DNA of 40,031 bases from a virus. The translations under genes were made by a program, and so were the position numbers. The stretch covers positions 1 to 40,031 of IMG/VR virus record IMGVR_UViG_3300048037_000107; one strand, written 5' to 3'. The notes below the pieces were generated by a model. That model saw only the letters and a list, made by a program, of their open reading frames with translations, ran no database searches and had not been told where the DNA came from. Shown here in pieces: positions 1-8,272 of the stretch. Position 1 is the stretch's first letter. The number at the start of each line of letters is the position of its first letter.

Positions 1-1
1 A

Positions 2-547
2 ATCATTGTTCAATCAGTTCGTCAGGCTATGCAGGCAGTAGTGCCCGGGCCGATGTCAGTTATGCGATGGATAGAGAGTGAGGTAGGTCAAGCCATTAAA
101 CGTGGCGAAGATCACATAGAATGGACGACACCTTCTGGCTTCCTAGTTAGACAACGCTACTTCAAGAAGAAGATAGAACGTATCCAGCTACAGCTATTAG
201 GTCGTTGCGATCTTTCCATCGCTGTAGAAGATGGGAAGGATGTCGACATCAACAGGCACAAGGCAGCTACAGCTCCTAACCTTATCCATAGTTTAGATGC
301 AAGCCTCTTACACCTCGCTGTGCGTAAATTCGATGAACCGATTGCACTAATACATGACAGTGTGTTAAGCAGGGCTTGCGATATGGGTAAACTTAGTGCT
401 ATAATAAGGGAGACATACATGATTCTGTTTGCAGAACATGATTACCTCAGAACCTTTGCTCTCTATGTCGGAGCAGAGACAGAACCACCGATCATAGGCG
501 ACTTACAGCCCGAGACGGTTATTGAATCAACTTACTTTTTTTGTTAA
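2..547 (+). CDS. T7-like phage RNA polymerase, C-terminal part (5' end outside window)
   Basis: This is the last ~181 residues of a single-subunit, T7-type DNA-directed RNA polymerase; the frame is open from base 2, so the start lies outside the window. Visible are PNLIHSLDAS, matching the PNFVHSQDGS segment of T7 RNAP, then ALIHDS, which holds the catalytic His-Asp of palm motif C (T7 H811/D812). The protein ends YFFC, the aromatic C-terminus equivalent to FAFA in T7, where the foot contributes to the active site. The enzyme would transcribe the middle and late phage genes from its own promoters, candidates for which lie at 11235 and 38865. The stop is one base before the next gene. Confidence 0.95.
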   Translation: MIVQSVRQAMQAVVPGPMSVMRWIESEVGQAIKRGEDHIEWTTPSGFLVRQRYFKKKIERIQLQLLGRCDLSIAVEDGKDVDINRHKAATAPNLIHSLDASLLHLAVRKFDEPIALIHDSVLSRACDMGKLSAIIRETYMILFAEHDYLRTFALYVGAETEPPIIGDLQPETVIESTYFFC

Positions 548-548
548 A

Positions 549-1127
549 ATGCCCAAGAACGTACACGTTACAGACGAAATCAAATTAGAAGGCTTCCAAG
601 CCATACTAGAACCCGGCAAGTTCGGTTACTCACTCGCTGCTATTGTTGGCGAAGATGTAATTGACAAGCTAGAGACCGAAAGAGCCGAAGTCCTTAGATG
701 GGCTGAAGGCAAGCTCAAGAATCCAAAAAGAGCCACCCTAAAACCTACACCATGGGAAGAGGTAGCTGATGGTAAATTTAAAATCAAGTTCTCGTGGGGA
801 GAAGACAAGAGACCCGGTGTTGTCGACACAGAAGGTACACCAGTCACAGATGCAAAGACACCACTATATGGTGGATCAACAGTTAAGCTTGGTTTCTTTC
901 AGAAGCCATACATACTCAGGGATGGTGTTACCTACGGAAGTTCTCTTAAACTGCTTGGCGTACAAGTTGTTGCTGTAGGAGAAGGTGCTGCTGTAGACAC
1001 AGATAGCATGGACGATGAAGCAGTTGCCGATATGTTCGGTACAACTGAAGGCTTCACAGCAACAGCAGTCGCAAGAAACCCAGAGACAGTAGTAGTAGCA
1101 GATGTCGAAGAAGACGAAGACTTTTAG
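549..1127 (+). CDS. Single-stranded DNA-binding protein, T7 gp2.5 family
   Basis: 192 residues. The protein coats single-stranded DNA at the fork and, in T7, contacts polymerase and helicase through an acidic tail. The central part (FSWGEDKRPG, then TPLYGGSTVKLGFFQKPY, then LLGVQVV) matches the OB-fold core of gp2.5, and the C-terminus VEEDEDF is acidic with a final Phe as the family requires. I chose ATG 549, one base after the polymerase stop, rather than the TTG at 522, because the family begins near MPKNVHV and the extra residues overlap the polymerase. The 3' end overlaps the endonuclease gene by 26 bases. Confidence 0.92.
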   Translation: MPKNVHVTDEIKLEGFQAILEPGKFGYSLAAIVGEDVIDKLETERAEVLRWAEGKLKNPKRATLKPTPWEEVADGKFKIKFSWGEDKRPGVVDTEGTPVTDAKTPLYGGSTVKLGFFQKPYILRDGVTYGSSLKLLGVQVVAVGEGAAVDTDSMDDEAVADMFGTTEGFTATAVARNPETVVVADVEEDEDF

Positions 1128-1470
1128 GTCTAAACTGGAGCAGAGCGTTGCCTCTGTTCTAGATCAAGTTGGTGCTAAGTATGAGTATGAGAGCTGCAAA
1201 GTTGCTTATACCATACAGCACCTTTACAATCCCGACTTTGTCTTGGTCAATGGCGTAATGCTAGAGACCAAAGGCTATTGGGATGCAGAAGATAGACGTA
1301 AGATCAAGGCAGTCATGCGAGACAATCCTGACTTAGATCTACGTATGGTATTTCAAGCACCCTACAACAGGATCAGCAAGAAATCCAAAACAACTTATGC
1401 CCAATGGTGTGAGAAGCATGACATCAAATGGGCAGCAGCACACGCAATCCCCATAGATTGGTTAATATAA
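1102..1470 (+). CDS. Endonuclease I, Holliday-junction resolvase, T7 gp3 family
   Basis: 122 residues, a little shorter than T7 gp3 (149). The enzyme resolves branched DNA and, in T7, helps degrade host DNA for nucleotides. The catalytic PD-(D/E)XK residues are visible: E13 in KLEQSV, E28 or E30, D45 in NPDFV, and E55/K57 in MLETKG, matching T7 E20, E35, D55, E65 and K67. The start lies inside the ssDNA-binding gene, and the stop overlaps the primase-helicase start in a TAATG arrangement, so translation of the three is probably coupled. Confidence 0.93.
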   Translation: MSKKTKTFRSKLEQSVASVLDQVGAKYEYESCKVAYTIQHLYNPDFVLVNGVMLETKGYWDAEDRRKIKAVMRDNPDLDLRMVFQAPYNRISKKSKTTYAQWCEKHDIKWAAAHAIPIDWLI

Positions 1471-3056
1471 TGAATGAAAGCGAATTTGTGGCACACGAAC
1501 CATGTAACAACTGTGGTTCATCAGATGCTAATTCAGTTTACTCTGATGGTCACAAGTTTTGTTTTGCGTGCCAAACGTACACCCCGGCGGACGGGGACAC
1601 ACCTACACCCACAATGAATAATGAACGAGTACAATTCCTCGGATCAGCTGAACAGCTGCATAAACGGAAAATCAGCGAATCCACCAACCAGTTCTACCGC
1701 ATCTACAGATACGGAAACACTCTCCGCTTCCCATATTATAATGAAAGCGGCGATGTTGTTGGATTCAAAATTAAATCAAAAAAGAAAGACTTCCATTACG
1801 AAGGTGGAAAAACAGATCAACTCTTTGGTCAACATCTTTTCCCCACCAACGGGAAGCGAATAGTAATTACAGAAGGAGAACTAGATGCTGCCTCTTGTTA
1901 CGAGGTTATGTCGGGTTGGCCGATGGTCAGCCTACCTCATGGTGCGGCGTCAGCCAAGAAAGACCTCCAAAAAGCAATCCCATTCTTACAGGGATACCAA
2001 GAAATCGTCCTCTTCTTCGACAACGATGAAGCGGGGCGTCAGGCCACTGAATTTGCCACGGGAATACTCCCATCTGGCAGAGTCAAAGTTGCCCGCCTCG
2101 AGAATTATAAAGATGCTTCAGATGCTCTCCAAGCTGGGGATTCTGACAGTATCAGAAAAGCCATCTGGGACGCCAAGCCATACAGACCAGACGGAATCAT
2201 AGATGGTAAGAACCTATTTGATGTAGTTACCGAACCAACTAAACCATGTGACCATGAGTACAAATATAATGGACTCAATGAAAAACTACATGGTATAAGA
2301 TATGGCGAACTTATTACGATCACAGCCGGTACAGGCAGTGGTAAGACTTCATTTGTTAGAGACCTAGCAACTCACCTATGTCAAGTAGGAGAGACAGTAG
2401 GCATACTAGAGTTGGAGTCAAACACAAAACGTACAGCTCTTGGCTTGATGTCAGCAGCTGTAGGTAAAGCACTCCACATCGGAGAACACGAAGAAACAGA
2501 ACTTAAAGAGGCTTTTGATGCTACGCTCGCTAATTGGAACGTTTTTCTTTTTGATGGCTTTGGTAGCTTTGACCCAGATGTTATTTACAACAGGATCGAG
2601 TACCTTGCCAGTGGATTGGAATGTCGTATTATATTCTTAGATCACCTTTCTATATTACTATCAGGACTTGATGGTGACGAAAGAAGGATGATAGATAGTA
2701 CAATGACTAGACTACGTAGTTTAGTTGAACGTACAGGCATCACCCTTTATTTAGTATCGCACTTAAGGAGAAGTAGCAATGACAGTAATACGCACGAGGA
2801 AGGAGGACGTGTATCCCTCGGACAACTACGAGGATCTCATTCGATCTCTCAAATTAGCGATAGCGTCATCGCTCTGGAGAGAGACCAACAAAGCGAAGAT
2901 AGCAACAACACTACAACTGTGCGAGTTCTTAAAAACCGTTACTCAGGAGAGGTTGGAGTCGCTACAAGATTAACGTACGATCTAGAATCGTGCCAATTTT
3001 ATGAGACAGATGAAACTAAGACAACACCAGTTTTCGACGCAAGCACAGACTTCTAG
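1470..3056 (+). CDS. DNA primase-helicase, T7 gp4 family
   Basis: 528 residues from ATG 1470; an ATG at 1428 is in frame but adds 14 residues inside the endonuclease gene. The N-terminal zinc-binding domain has C12, C15, C31 and C34. The TOPRIM primase core shows TEGELDA and FFDNDEAG. The C-terminal RecA-like hexameric helicase has Walker A near residue 285 (AGTGSGKTS), Walker B (IIFLDHLS), the RGSHSISQISD motif and VLKNRYSGEVG. It unwinds DNA ahead of the polymerase and makes primers for the lagging strand. Full length for the family (T7 566). A 41-base gap separates it from the next gene. Confidence 0.95.
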   Translation: MNESEFVAHEPCNNCGSSDANSVYSDGHKFCFACQTYTPADGDTPTPTMNNERVQFLGSAEQLHKRKISESTNQFYRIYRYGNTLRFPYYNESGDVVGFKIKSKKKDFHYEGGKTDQLFGQHLFPTNGKRIVITEGELDAASCYEVMSGWPMVSLPHGAASAKKDLQKAIPFLQGYQEIVLFFDNDEAGRQATEFATGILPSGRVKVARLENYKDASDALQAGDSDSIRKAIWDAKPYRPDGIIDGKNLFDVVTEPTKPCDHEYKYNGLNEKLHGIRYGELITITAGTGSGKTSFVRDLATHLCQVGETVGILELESNTKRTALGLMSAAVGKALHIGEHEETELKEAFDATLANWNVFLFDGFGSFDPDVIYNRIEYLASGLECRIIFLDHLSILLSGLDGDERRMIDSTMTRLRSLVERTGITLYLVSHLRRSSNDSNTHEEGGRVSLGQLRGSHSISQISDSVIALERDQQSEDSNNTTTVRVLKNRYSGEVGVATRLTYDLESCQFYETDETKTTPVFDASTDF

Positions 3057-3097
3057 CTTGCAGAAACCAAACCCACCCACCAGACAAGATAAGAAAC

Positions 3098-3640
3098 GTG
3101 CCAAATTTAGAGACAAAACCTACCACGCTCCTGTTCGATCTGGAGACAACACCTCTAGACGCACAAAAAACTGAAATTCACTGTATCGTTACACTTGATT
3201 ATGAGACAGGTGAGACTACTAGATACAATGATATCGGAGGAGACCAACCTATAGTCAGAGCAGTTCAGTATCTAGAACTAGCTGACACTATTATAGGACA
3301 TAACATCATAGGATTTGATATACCTGTGTTGAAGAGGATATACCCATGGTTTAAGCCACAGGGACGTATCATAGATACATTACTACTATCAAGGCTATAC
3401 CATGCTGATATGCTTGAAGTCGACAGAAAGACTAAGCCATCAGGTATGCCACCAAAGCTGTACGGGCGTCATTCGCTTGAATCCTACGGCTACCGATTAG
3501 GAGAATACAAAGGGGACTTTGGTCAAACTTCTGATTGGCTAGAATGGAGCAAGGAAATGGAAGACTACTGCGTACAGGACACTATTGTTACGAAGAAGCT
3601 ATGCCAACATTTCCACCCTTACCTGATTGGGTCCAACTAG
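3098..3640 (+). CDS. DNA polymerase, separate 3'-5' exonuclease (proofreading) subunit
   Basis: 180 residues equal to the N-terminal exonuclease domain of T7 gp5 (family A). All three exonuclease motifs are intact: Exo I D14/E16 in LFDLETT, Exo II N69/D74 in GHNIIGFD, and Exo III Y157/D161 in YCVQD. The frame ends at TAG 3638-3640, just where T7 gp5 would run into its polymerase domain, which here sits in the -1 frame as its own ORF. The start is GTG 3098; no ATG fits the N-terminus, and the upstream signal is weak (GATAAG). Presumably it works in trans with, or bound to, the polymerase product of the next gene. Confidence 0.88.
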   Translation: MPNLETKPTTLLFDLETTPLDAQKTEIHCIVTLDYETGETTRYNDIGGDQPIVRAVQYLELADTIIGHNIIGFDIPVLKRIYPWFKPQGRIIDTLLLSRLYHADMLEVDRKTKPSGMPPKLYGRHSLESYGYRLGEYKGDFGQTSDWLEWSKEMEDYCVQDTIVTKKLCQHFHPYLIGSN

Positions 3641-4863
3641 AACATCAGGTCGCACACATACTACAACAACAAGAAGAACATGGATGGTATTTCAACGAAC
3701 GAGAAGCATGTGAGCTCGAATCAGCTCTCAGAGGAGAACTGGAAGAAGCTACAGGATTACTACGCAAAAAATACGGGTTCGTTAGCGGAGCGTTGTTTAC
3801 ACCTAAGCGAAATAACAGGACACAAGGGTACGTACAAGGATGCCCATTTACAAAACTTAAGCAACTTAACCCAACATCAAGAGACCACATAGCATGGATA
3901 CTGAAGACTCACGAGGACTGGACACCGACTCAGCTAACTGCCACAGGCAAGCCAGTCGTAGACGAGACAGTATTGAAAGATATTGGGTCGGAGACAGCCC
4001 TGTTGTTTCTGAAATGTCTAGATATTACCAAGAAATTGGGGATGATCTCGGAAGGCGTGAACGCATGGCAGAAGCTATCTACGACGTGTAACAGAATCCA
4101 CCACCATTGCTCAGTCGCAACGAATACATTTCGCTGTGCACACAGAAAACCAAACCTCGCACAAGTACCATCAGATGAAAGATTTAGAAAGCTATTTCAA
4201 GCTACACCTACTAAAGTTCTGGTCTCTGCCGATCTTAGTGGTATTGAGCTCAGGATGCTCGCCCACTACCTCGCCAGATACGATCAAGGACGTTATGCTA
4301 GAATCCTTACCACAGGAGATATACACCAAACCAATGCAGAAAGGATCGGAATTACTAGAAGACAAGTTAAAACAGTTACCTACGCCTTCCTTTACGGTGC
4401 CGGAAACATTAAATTAGGGAGGAGTTTTGATAAGTTATTGTCCGAAGAAGCCGCTGCACGAAAGGGAGCGGATATACGTAAAGCTTATGTTGCTGCCATT
4501 CCGGGTCTTGCGGAGCTGCTACAGGCTTGTAAAAAGTGTAGTAATAGAGGTTATGCAAACGCCATCGACGGTCGTCGTATCAGCGTGGACAAAGGGCATA
4601 AGTTTCTCAACTACCTCTTACAGGGATCAGCAGCGTCGATCGCCAAGAGATGGATGGTCACCATAAATGAGTGCATCCCAGCAGACGGCCACCAATTATC
4701 ATTCGTACACGATGAACTGAACTACGAATGTTACCCCAAAGATGCTAAGGAATTAGCACAATGGCTAGAGCTTGCAGCCAAATTAGCAGGCGAACATTAC
4801 AACCTAAGATGCCCCATCGCAGCTGAAGCTAAGATAGGCAAGACTTGGGCTGACGTACACTAA
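3601..4863 (+). CDS. DNA polymerase, separate family A polymerase subunit
   Basis: 420 residues equal to the polymerase domain of T7 gp5. Motif A has D211 in SADLSGIELRML; motif B has R253, K257 and Y261 in RRQVKTVTYAFLYGAG; motif C is HDE 370-372. The residue equivalent to E. coli Pol I 762 is Tyr, as in T7. The stretch before NPTSRDHI is much shorter than in T7, so a full thioredoxin-binding loop seems absent. I chose ATG 3601, inside the exonuclease ORF (40-base overlap), because EHQVAHIL aligns with the start of the T7 polymerase domain; the frame is open back to 3535. A programmed frameshift joining both parts is the alternative. Confidence 0.9.
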   Translation: MPTFPPLPDWVQLEHQVAHILQQQEEHGWYFNEREACELESALRGELEEATGLLRKKYGFVSGALFTPKRNNRTQGYVQGCPFTKLKQLNPTSRDHIAWILKTHEDWTPTQLTATGKPVVDETVLKDIGSETALLFLKCLDITKKLGMISEGVNAWQKLSTTCNRIHHHCSVATNTFRCAHRKPNLAQVPSDERFRKLFQATPTKVLVSADLSGIELRMLAHYLARYDQGRYARILTTGDIHQTNAERIGITRRQVKTVTYAFLYGAGNIKLGRSFDKLLSEEAAARKGADIRKAYVAAIPGLAELLQACKKCSNRGYANAIDGRRISVDKGHKFLNYLLQGSAASIAKRWMVTINECIPADGHQLSFVHDELNYECYPKDAKELAQWLELAAKLAGEHYNLRCPIAAEAKIGKTWADVH

Positions 4864-4868
4864 CCACC

Positions 4869-5633
4869 ATGAATTTATTAATAGATGCAGACTACATAGT
4901 ATACAAATGCTGTGCAGCCTGCGAAACAGAAATTGATTACGGAGAGGATGTTATATTTGTTACATCAAACTTCACTGACGCATATAAAGCCGTAACCAGA
5001 GATATATCCAACATAACAAAACAATTCGGCGATTTCGCCACACCAATACTATTTTTTAGTGACTCTAATAATTTTAGGAAAAAAATTTCCCCAGATTACA
5101 AGGGTCATCGAAATAGAAAAAAGCCCTGCGGATACAAACGTGTCATACGAAATTTAAGGATACAGTATGAAGTGATTGTGATGAAAACGCTAGAGGCTGA
5201 CGATGCTATGGGTATCTACGCCACAGCACACCCCGGCAACATAATTGTCTCACCTGATAAAGATATGAGACAGATTCCCGGCAAACTATACAACCTAACC
5301 GATACTACCTACGTTACACCAGAAGAGGGTGCTAAGTGGCATCTAATTCAGACGCTAGCAGGCGACCAGACCGATGGTTACAGTGGTGTTCCCGGTATCG
5401 GTGTCAAGAGAGCTGAAACTTTGTTTGACAAAGAGGGTTACAGCTGGCAGACAGTTCTTAAAGCCTTTAACGATAAAGGATTGACTGATGCAGATGCTTT
5501 ACTCAATGCTAGGCTTGCCAGAATACTTACACTAGATGACTATGATACCAAAAGACAAGAACCAATCCTCTGGACGCCCGAAGTTTCCTTTACCATTAAC
5601 GACGGAACAGGACTTCAAGATGCGAGTTATTGA
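4869..5633 (+). CDS. 5'-3' exonuclease, T7 gp6 family (FEN/5'-nuclease fold)
   Basis: 254 residues. The N-terminus NLLIDADYIVYK carries the first metal-binding Asp of the 5'-nuclease fold, followed by the acidic cluster LEADDAMG and SPDKDMRQ, and the helix-hairpin-helix segment GDQTDGYSGVPGIGVKRAE. In T7 gp6 removes RNA primers, degrades host DNA and takes part in recombination and concatemer processing. It begins five bases after the polymerase stop. Length is slightly below that of T7 gp6 (300). Confidence 0.92.
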   Translation: MNLLIDADYIVYKCCAACETEIDYGEDVIFVTSNFTDAYKAVTRDISNITKQFGDFATPILFFSDSNNFRKKISPDYKGHRNRKKPCGYKRVIRNLRIQYEVIVMKTLEADDAMGIYATAHPGNIIVSPDKDMRQIPGKLYNLTDTTYVTPEEGAKWHLIQTLAGDQTDGYSGVPGIGVKRAETLFDKEGYSWQTVLKAFNDKGLTDADALLNARLARILTLDDYDTKRQEPILWTPEVSFTINDGTGLQDASY

Positions 5634-5760
5634 GGATAACTTACGTAAGAATTATGATAAGAAGGAAGATATAATTATTGTCTTCCTCGCTTTACAAAGA
5701 CAGAACTTTGCACTGTCCAACGCATTGAAACAACTATTAGAAAACGCAATTATTTATTAA
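5620..5760 (+). CDS. Small hypothetical protein between exonuclease and nrdA
   Basis: 46 residues if ATG 5620 is used, overlapping the exonuclease end by 14 bases; the stop abuts the nrdA ATG exactly. The sequence begins MRVIEDNLRKNY and has an acidic-basic N-terminus followed by a largely helical stretch (FLALQRQNFALSNALKQLL). I recognise no family. Its tight fit between two real genes and overlap style argue that it is translated. An upstream in-frame ATG at 5536 would lie wholly within the exonuclease and is less likely. Confidence 0.55.
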   Translation: MRVIEDNLRKNYDKKEDIIIVFLALQRQNFALSNALKQLLENAIIY

Positions 5761-7137
5761 ATGTCTAACTTAATCTCCCGTACTGGCAGGGTTGAGTCTT
5801 GGATAGAAGATCCTACATCAAGACTACCAGTGTCATGCACAACTTTCGTGGTTGAAGATTCCATGGAAGGTAACAACGGCATTGAAGCTAGTTGGAGATT
5901 CGCAAGTCACGCACTACGTTACGGTGCAGGCTGTGCAATCCACCTATCTAAGCTTAGACCCGCCGGACATACAAACGACAAAGGACTTGTGGCTACTGGC
6001 CCAGTCAGCTTTGGCAAAATATACTCTGCTTTCAACGAGGTACTTCGTAGAGGTGGAGCCTATAAAAATGGTGCTATAGTATTGCACCTTGATCTATCAC
6101 ATCCAGATGCGGTAGACTTTATAACAGCAAACAGATCTGAATTACCTTGGGTCAAAAGATGTGTCGACATTGACGAAGACATGTGGAAGTTTGCAACTCA
6201 AACTACAAAGGATGCTTTAATCTATGGAATCAAATCAGGAGATGTCTGGCTCAACAAAATCAGATACGACAATACCGGGGAGCGTATCTATGGGAACGTC
6301 TGCCTTGAAGTATACTTGCCCTCACGTGGAACTTGCTTGTTACAGCATGTCAATCTCGGTGCCTGTACACTCGACAACCTACAAGAGGCTTTCGTATCAG
6401 GCATGTCCGAGTTGTGTGATCTCCATGGCCGGACAGGTGTTGGAGAATCTGGAGAATACCTTGCCCCAAGTGTTGACAGACAAGTGGGACTTGGAGTGCT
6501 CGGTCTTGCCAACTTCCTCAGACGTTACAACATCAGCTACGCAGACTTCGGAGAAGCCCTACGTCTTATCAACAGAGGACATAGTGCAACCAACGAAGCC
6601 GGTATGGCGGCTACTGCCCTCAATCAAGCAATTTTTGAAGCGGCACAAGTAGCACACAAACACAATATGGTAAGGGCGTTCGCTATTGCACCCACTGCCA
6701 GTTGCAGCTATCGCAGTAGAGACCTAGACGGCTTTACATGCACACCCGAGATAGCACCACCAATAGCTAGAACCGTAGACAGAGACTCCGGCGAGTTCGG
6801 AGTAACACAAGTAAACTACGGAGACGTTGAGATAGCAAGTGAAGTAGGATGGGACGCATACAAGCGTGTAGCAGACGAAATCATGACGATGCTCGATAGG
6901 ACAGGATTGCTTCACGGCTACAGCTTCAACTCTTGGAGTGATGTAGTTACATACAATGAAGCATTTATAGAGGAGTGGCTAGGAAGCTCACAAACCTCTT
7001 TGTACTACAGCCTTCAGGTAATGGGCGATGTTCAGGATAAGTCTGATGCTTACGCAGCGTTAGCAGACACTGACATTGACAGTTACTTAGATGGTATTTT
7101 AAATGAAAACAAAATCGAATGTGACTGCGAACAATGA
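5761..7137 (+). CDS. nrdA: Class I ribonucleotide reductase, alpha (catalytic) subunit, cyanophage type
   Basis: 458 residues, far shorter than E. coli NrdA (761), with no room for an N-terminal ATP cone. It reduces ribonucleoside diphosphates for phage DNA synthesis. Catalytic residues are visible: C26 in PVSCTT and C192 in GTCLLQ (active-site pair), N179, C181 and E183 in GNVCLEV (radical cysteine loop), and the C-terminal shuttle C454-D-C456. Y415-Y416 in TSLYYS matches the class I radical-transfer tyrosines Y730/Y731. These, and the beta subunit overlapping by four bases, indicate class I rather than B12-dependent class II. Published reannotation of the P-SSP7 enzyme reached the same conclusion. 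Confidence 0.92.
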   Translation: MSNLISRTGRVESWIEDPTSRLPVSCTTFVVEDSMEGNNGIEASWRFASHALRYGAGCAIHLSKLRPAGHTNDKGLVATGPVSFGKIYSAFNEVLRRGGAYKNGAIVLHLDLSHPDAVDFITANRSELPWVKRCVDIDEDMWKFATQTTKDALIYGIKSGDVWLNKIRYDNTGERIYGNVCLEVYLPSRGTCLLQHVNLGACTLDNLQEAFVSGMSELCDLHGRTGVGESGEYLAPSVDRQVGLGVLGLANFLRRYNISYADFGEALRLINRGHSATNEAGMAATALNQAIFEAAQVAHKHNMVRAFAIAPTASCSYRSRDLDGFTCTPEIAPPIARTVDRDSGEFGVTQVNYGDVEIASEVGWDAYKRVADEIMTMLDRTGLLHGYSFNSWSDVVTYNEAFIEEWLGSSQTSLYYSLQVMGDVQDKSDAYAALADTDIDSYLDGILNENKIECDCEQ

Positions 7138-7850
7138 ACCCATACACAAAATTACAAAACAGAAAACGAACATGGACACCAGTCCAACCTACAAAAGGAG
7201 TATTAAAAGAAGGTGCTGAAGAAACCATCAAGCGTGCACTCGCAATACGTCATATGGAGCTACCAGTTGGAGAATTTATTTCTCAAGGACTGGAGAGGAC
7301 TGTCCCGTCAACAGCGAGGGCACTTCTTGAGTCTAACGTACAAGACGAGATTAAACATGATCTCGCACTTGGTTACATTGTTGATGCCCACGGGGCTGAT
7401 CCTAAGTCTGAGCTCGAAGCTAAGAGGTTAAGAGATGCTTGGATTGAACACCCTGATCACACTATCACAAAAGCCCTCGTTGCAGAGCGAGCTATATTCT
7501 TTGTTCTACTACCTATGTTTCGCTTTCTTGGTGATGCTGCTCTCAGAACAGTATCAGCTGATATATCCAGAGATGAACAGATCCACGTTGCGACAAATAG
7601 TCTTGTATGTGCTGAGTTGGGGCTTGTTCCTAGCTCTTCTTTGGATAAGCTTCGGAAGGCAACTATACAATGGGTACTACAACCCCTAACAGAAAACAAT
7701 ACTGATAAATATTTAAGCAAAAAATTTTGGCTGGAAGCGAGCGATCAGTTAATGTATCAGGGCAAAGCCCCACAGTTTTCTGACACCAAAGCAGCTCGTA
7801 TGCCAGCATTTTTTGAACATGCAAACACCAACCTCCCTCAATACGCTTAA
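7134..7850 (+). CDS. nrdB: Class I ribonucleotide reductase, beta (radical-generating) subunit, cyanophage type
   Basis: 238 residues with a ferritin-like four-helix pattern. Metal ligands visible are E72 and H75 in DEIKH, E118 in VAERAIF, and E148 and H151 in DEQIH; the first-helix carboxylate is probably E42, E47 or E54. In E. coli NrdB the radical tyrosine (Y122) is four residues after the first His; here that position is L79, with a Tyr only at 81. So a canonical tyrosyl radical is not expected at that site. The start overlaps the nrdA stop (ATGA), pointing to equimolar, coupled translation. Confidence 0.88.
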   Translation: MNPYTKLQNRKRTWTPVQPTKGVLKEGAEETIKRALAIRHMELPVGEFISQGLERTVPSTARALLESNVQDEIKHDLALGYIVDAHGADPKSELEAKRLRDAWIEHPDHTITKALVAERAIFFVLLPMFRFLGDAALRTVSADISRDEQIHVATNSLVCAELGLVPSSSLDKLRKATIQWVLQPLTENNTDKYLSKKFWLEASDQLMYQGKAPQFSDTKAARMPAFFEHANTNLPQYA

Positions 7851-8004
7851 CTTTCATTCAGATAAGTTAGAAAAATTAGTAGAGGATTTGGAATCCAAGT
7901 TCGCTTGGTATCCCGTCCACCCCAAGGAGGATTTAGCCTCCATTATGTACCGCTCTGGACAACAAGAAGTGGTACAATATGTAAAATCTATTTTAAACGA
8001 ATAA
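7819..8004 (+). CDS. Small hypothetical protein after nrdB
   Basis: 61 residues from ATG 7819, overlapping the nrdB end by 32 bases (a TTG at 7813 is also in frame). The sequence contains LEKLVEDLESKFAWYPVHPKE and DLASIMYRSGQQEVVQYVKS; the second half could form an amphipathic helix. I do not recognise a characterised family. Its position between nucleotide metabolism and virion genes, and its in-phase overlap, support a real gene. Confidence 0.65.
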   Translation: MQTPTSLNTLNFHSDKLEKLVEDLESKFAWYPVHPKEDLASIMYRSGQQEVVQYVKSILNE

Positions 8005-8005
8005 C

Positions 8006-8272
8006 ATGTGTATAAGTTTCGGTAGTAGAGCACCAACACCAGTATCTACACCAGCACCAATACAACCTAGACAGCCTGACTTAGTATCAGCTTCTAAACT
8101 ACCTAGTAAAAAAGAATTACTAGACCCAGACGACACAGCAGGCGTTGAGTATGGCACATCTGCAAAGAAAGATGACGAACGTGGAGCATCTAAGAAAACA
8201 GGTACAGACGCTCTTAAGATTGACATCAACACACCATCAGCTGGTAGTGATAGCGGAGGATTAAATGTATAA
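8006..8272 (+). CDS. T7 gp7.3-like virion/tail assembly protein
   Basis: 88 residues, low-complexity, rich in Pro, Ser, Thr and Lys. The start MCISFGS and the glycine-rich C-terminus SDSGGLNV resemble the small protein just before the portal in T7-like phages; T7 gp7.3 (99 residues) ends in GGGINI. In T7 this protein is needed for tail assembly or adsorption. The gene ends eight bases inside the portal gene. Assignment rests on position, size and the two ends, not on a strong domain. Confidence 0.7.
   Translation: MCISFGSRAPTPVSTPAPIQPRQPDLVSASKLPSKKELLDPDDTAGVEYGTSAKKDDERGASKKTGTDALKIDINTPSAGSDSGGLNV

Noticed and set aside
3601-3640. Programmed -1 frameshift site joining the two polymerase ORFs
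   Set aside because: I looked for an X-XXY-YYZ heptamer and stimulatory hairpin in the overlap and saw none; a properly placed ATG exists. Kept only as an alternative.
4136-4666. Two 79-93-codon + strand ORFs inside the polymerase gene
   Set aside because: They overlap polymerase motifs A and B in another frame and show no coding signature.
5907-5916. TCACGCACTA inside nrdA, identical to the upstream half of the 11235 promoter
   Set aside because: The downstream half lacks the TA-x-AG start element and it sits in conserved nrdA coding sequence (SHALRY), so I take it as chance.
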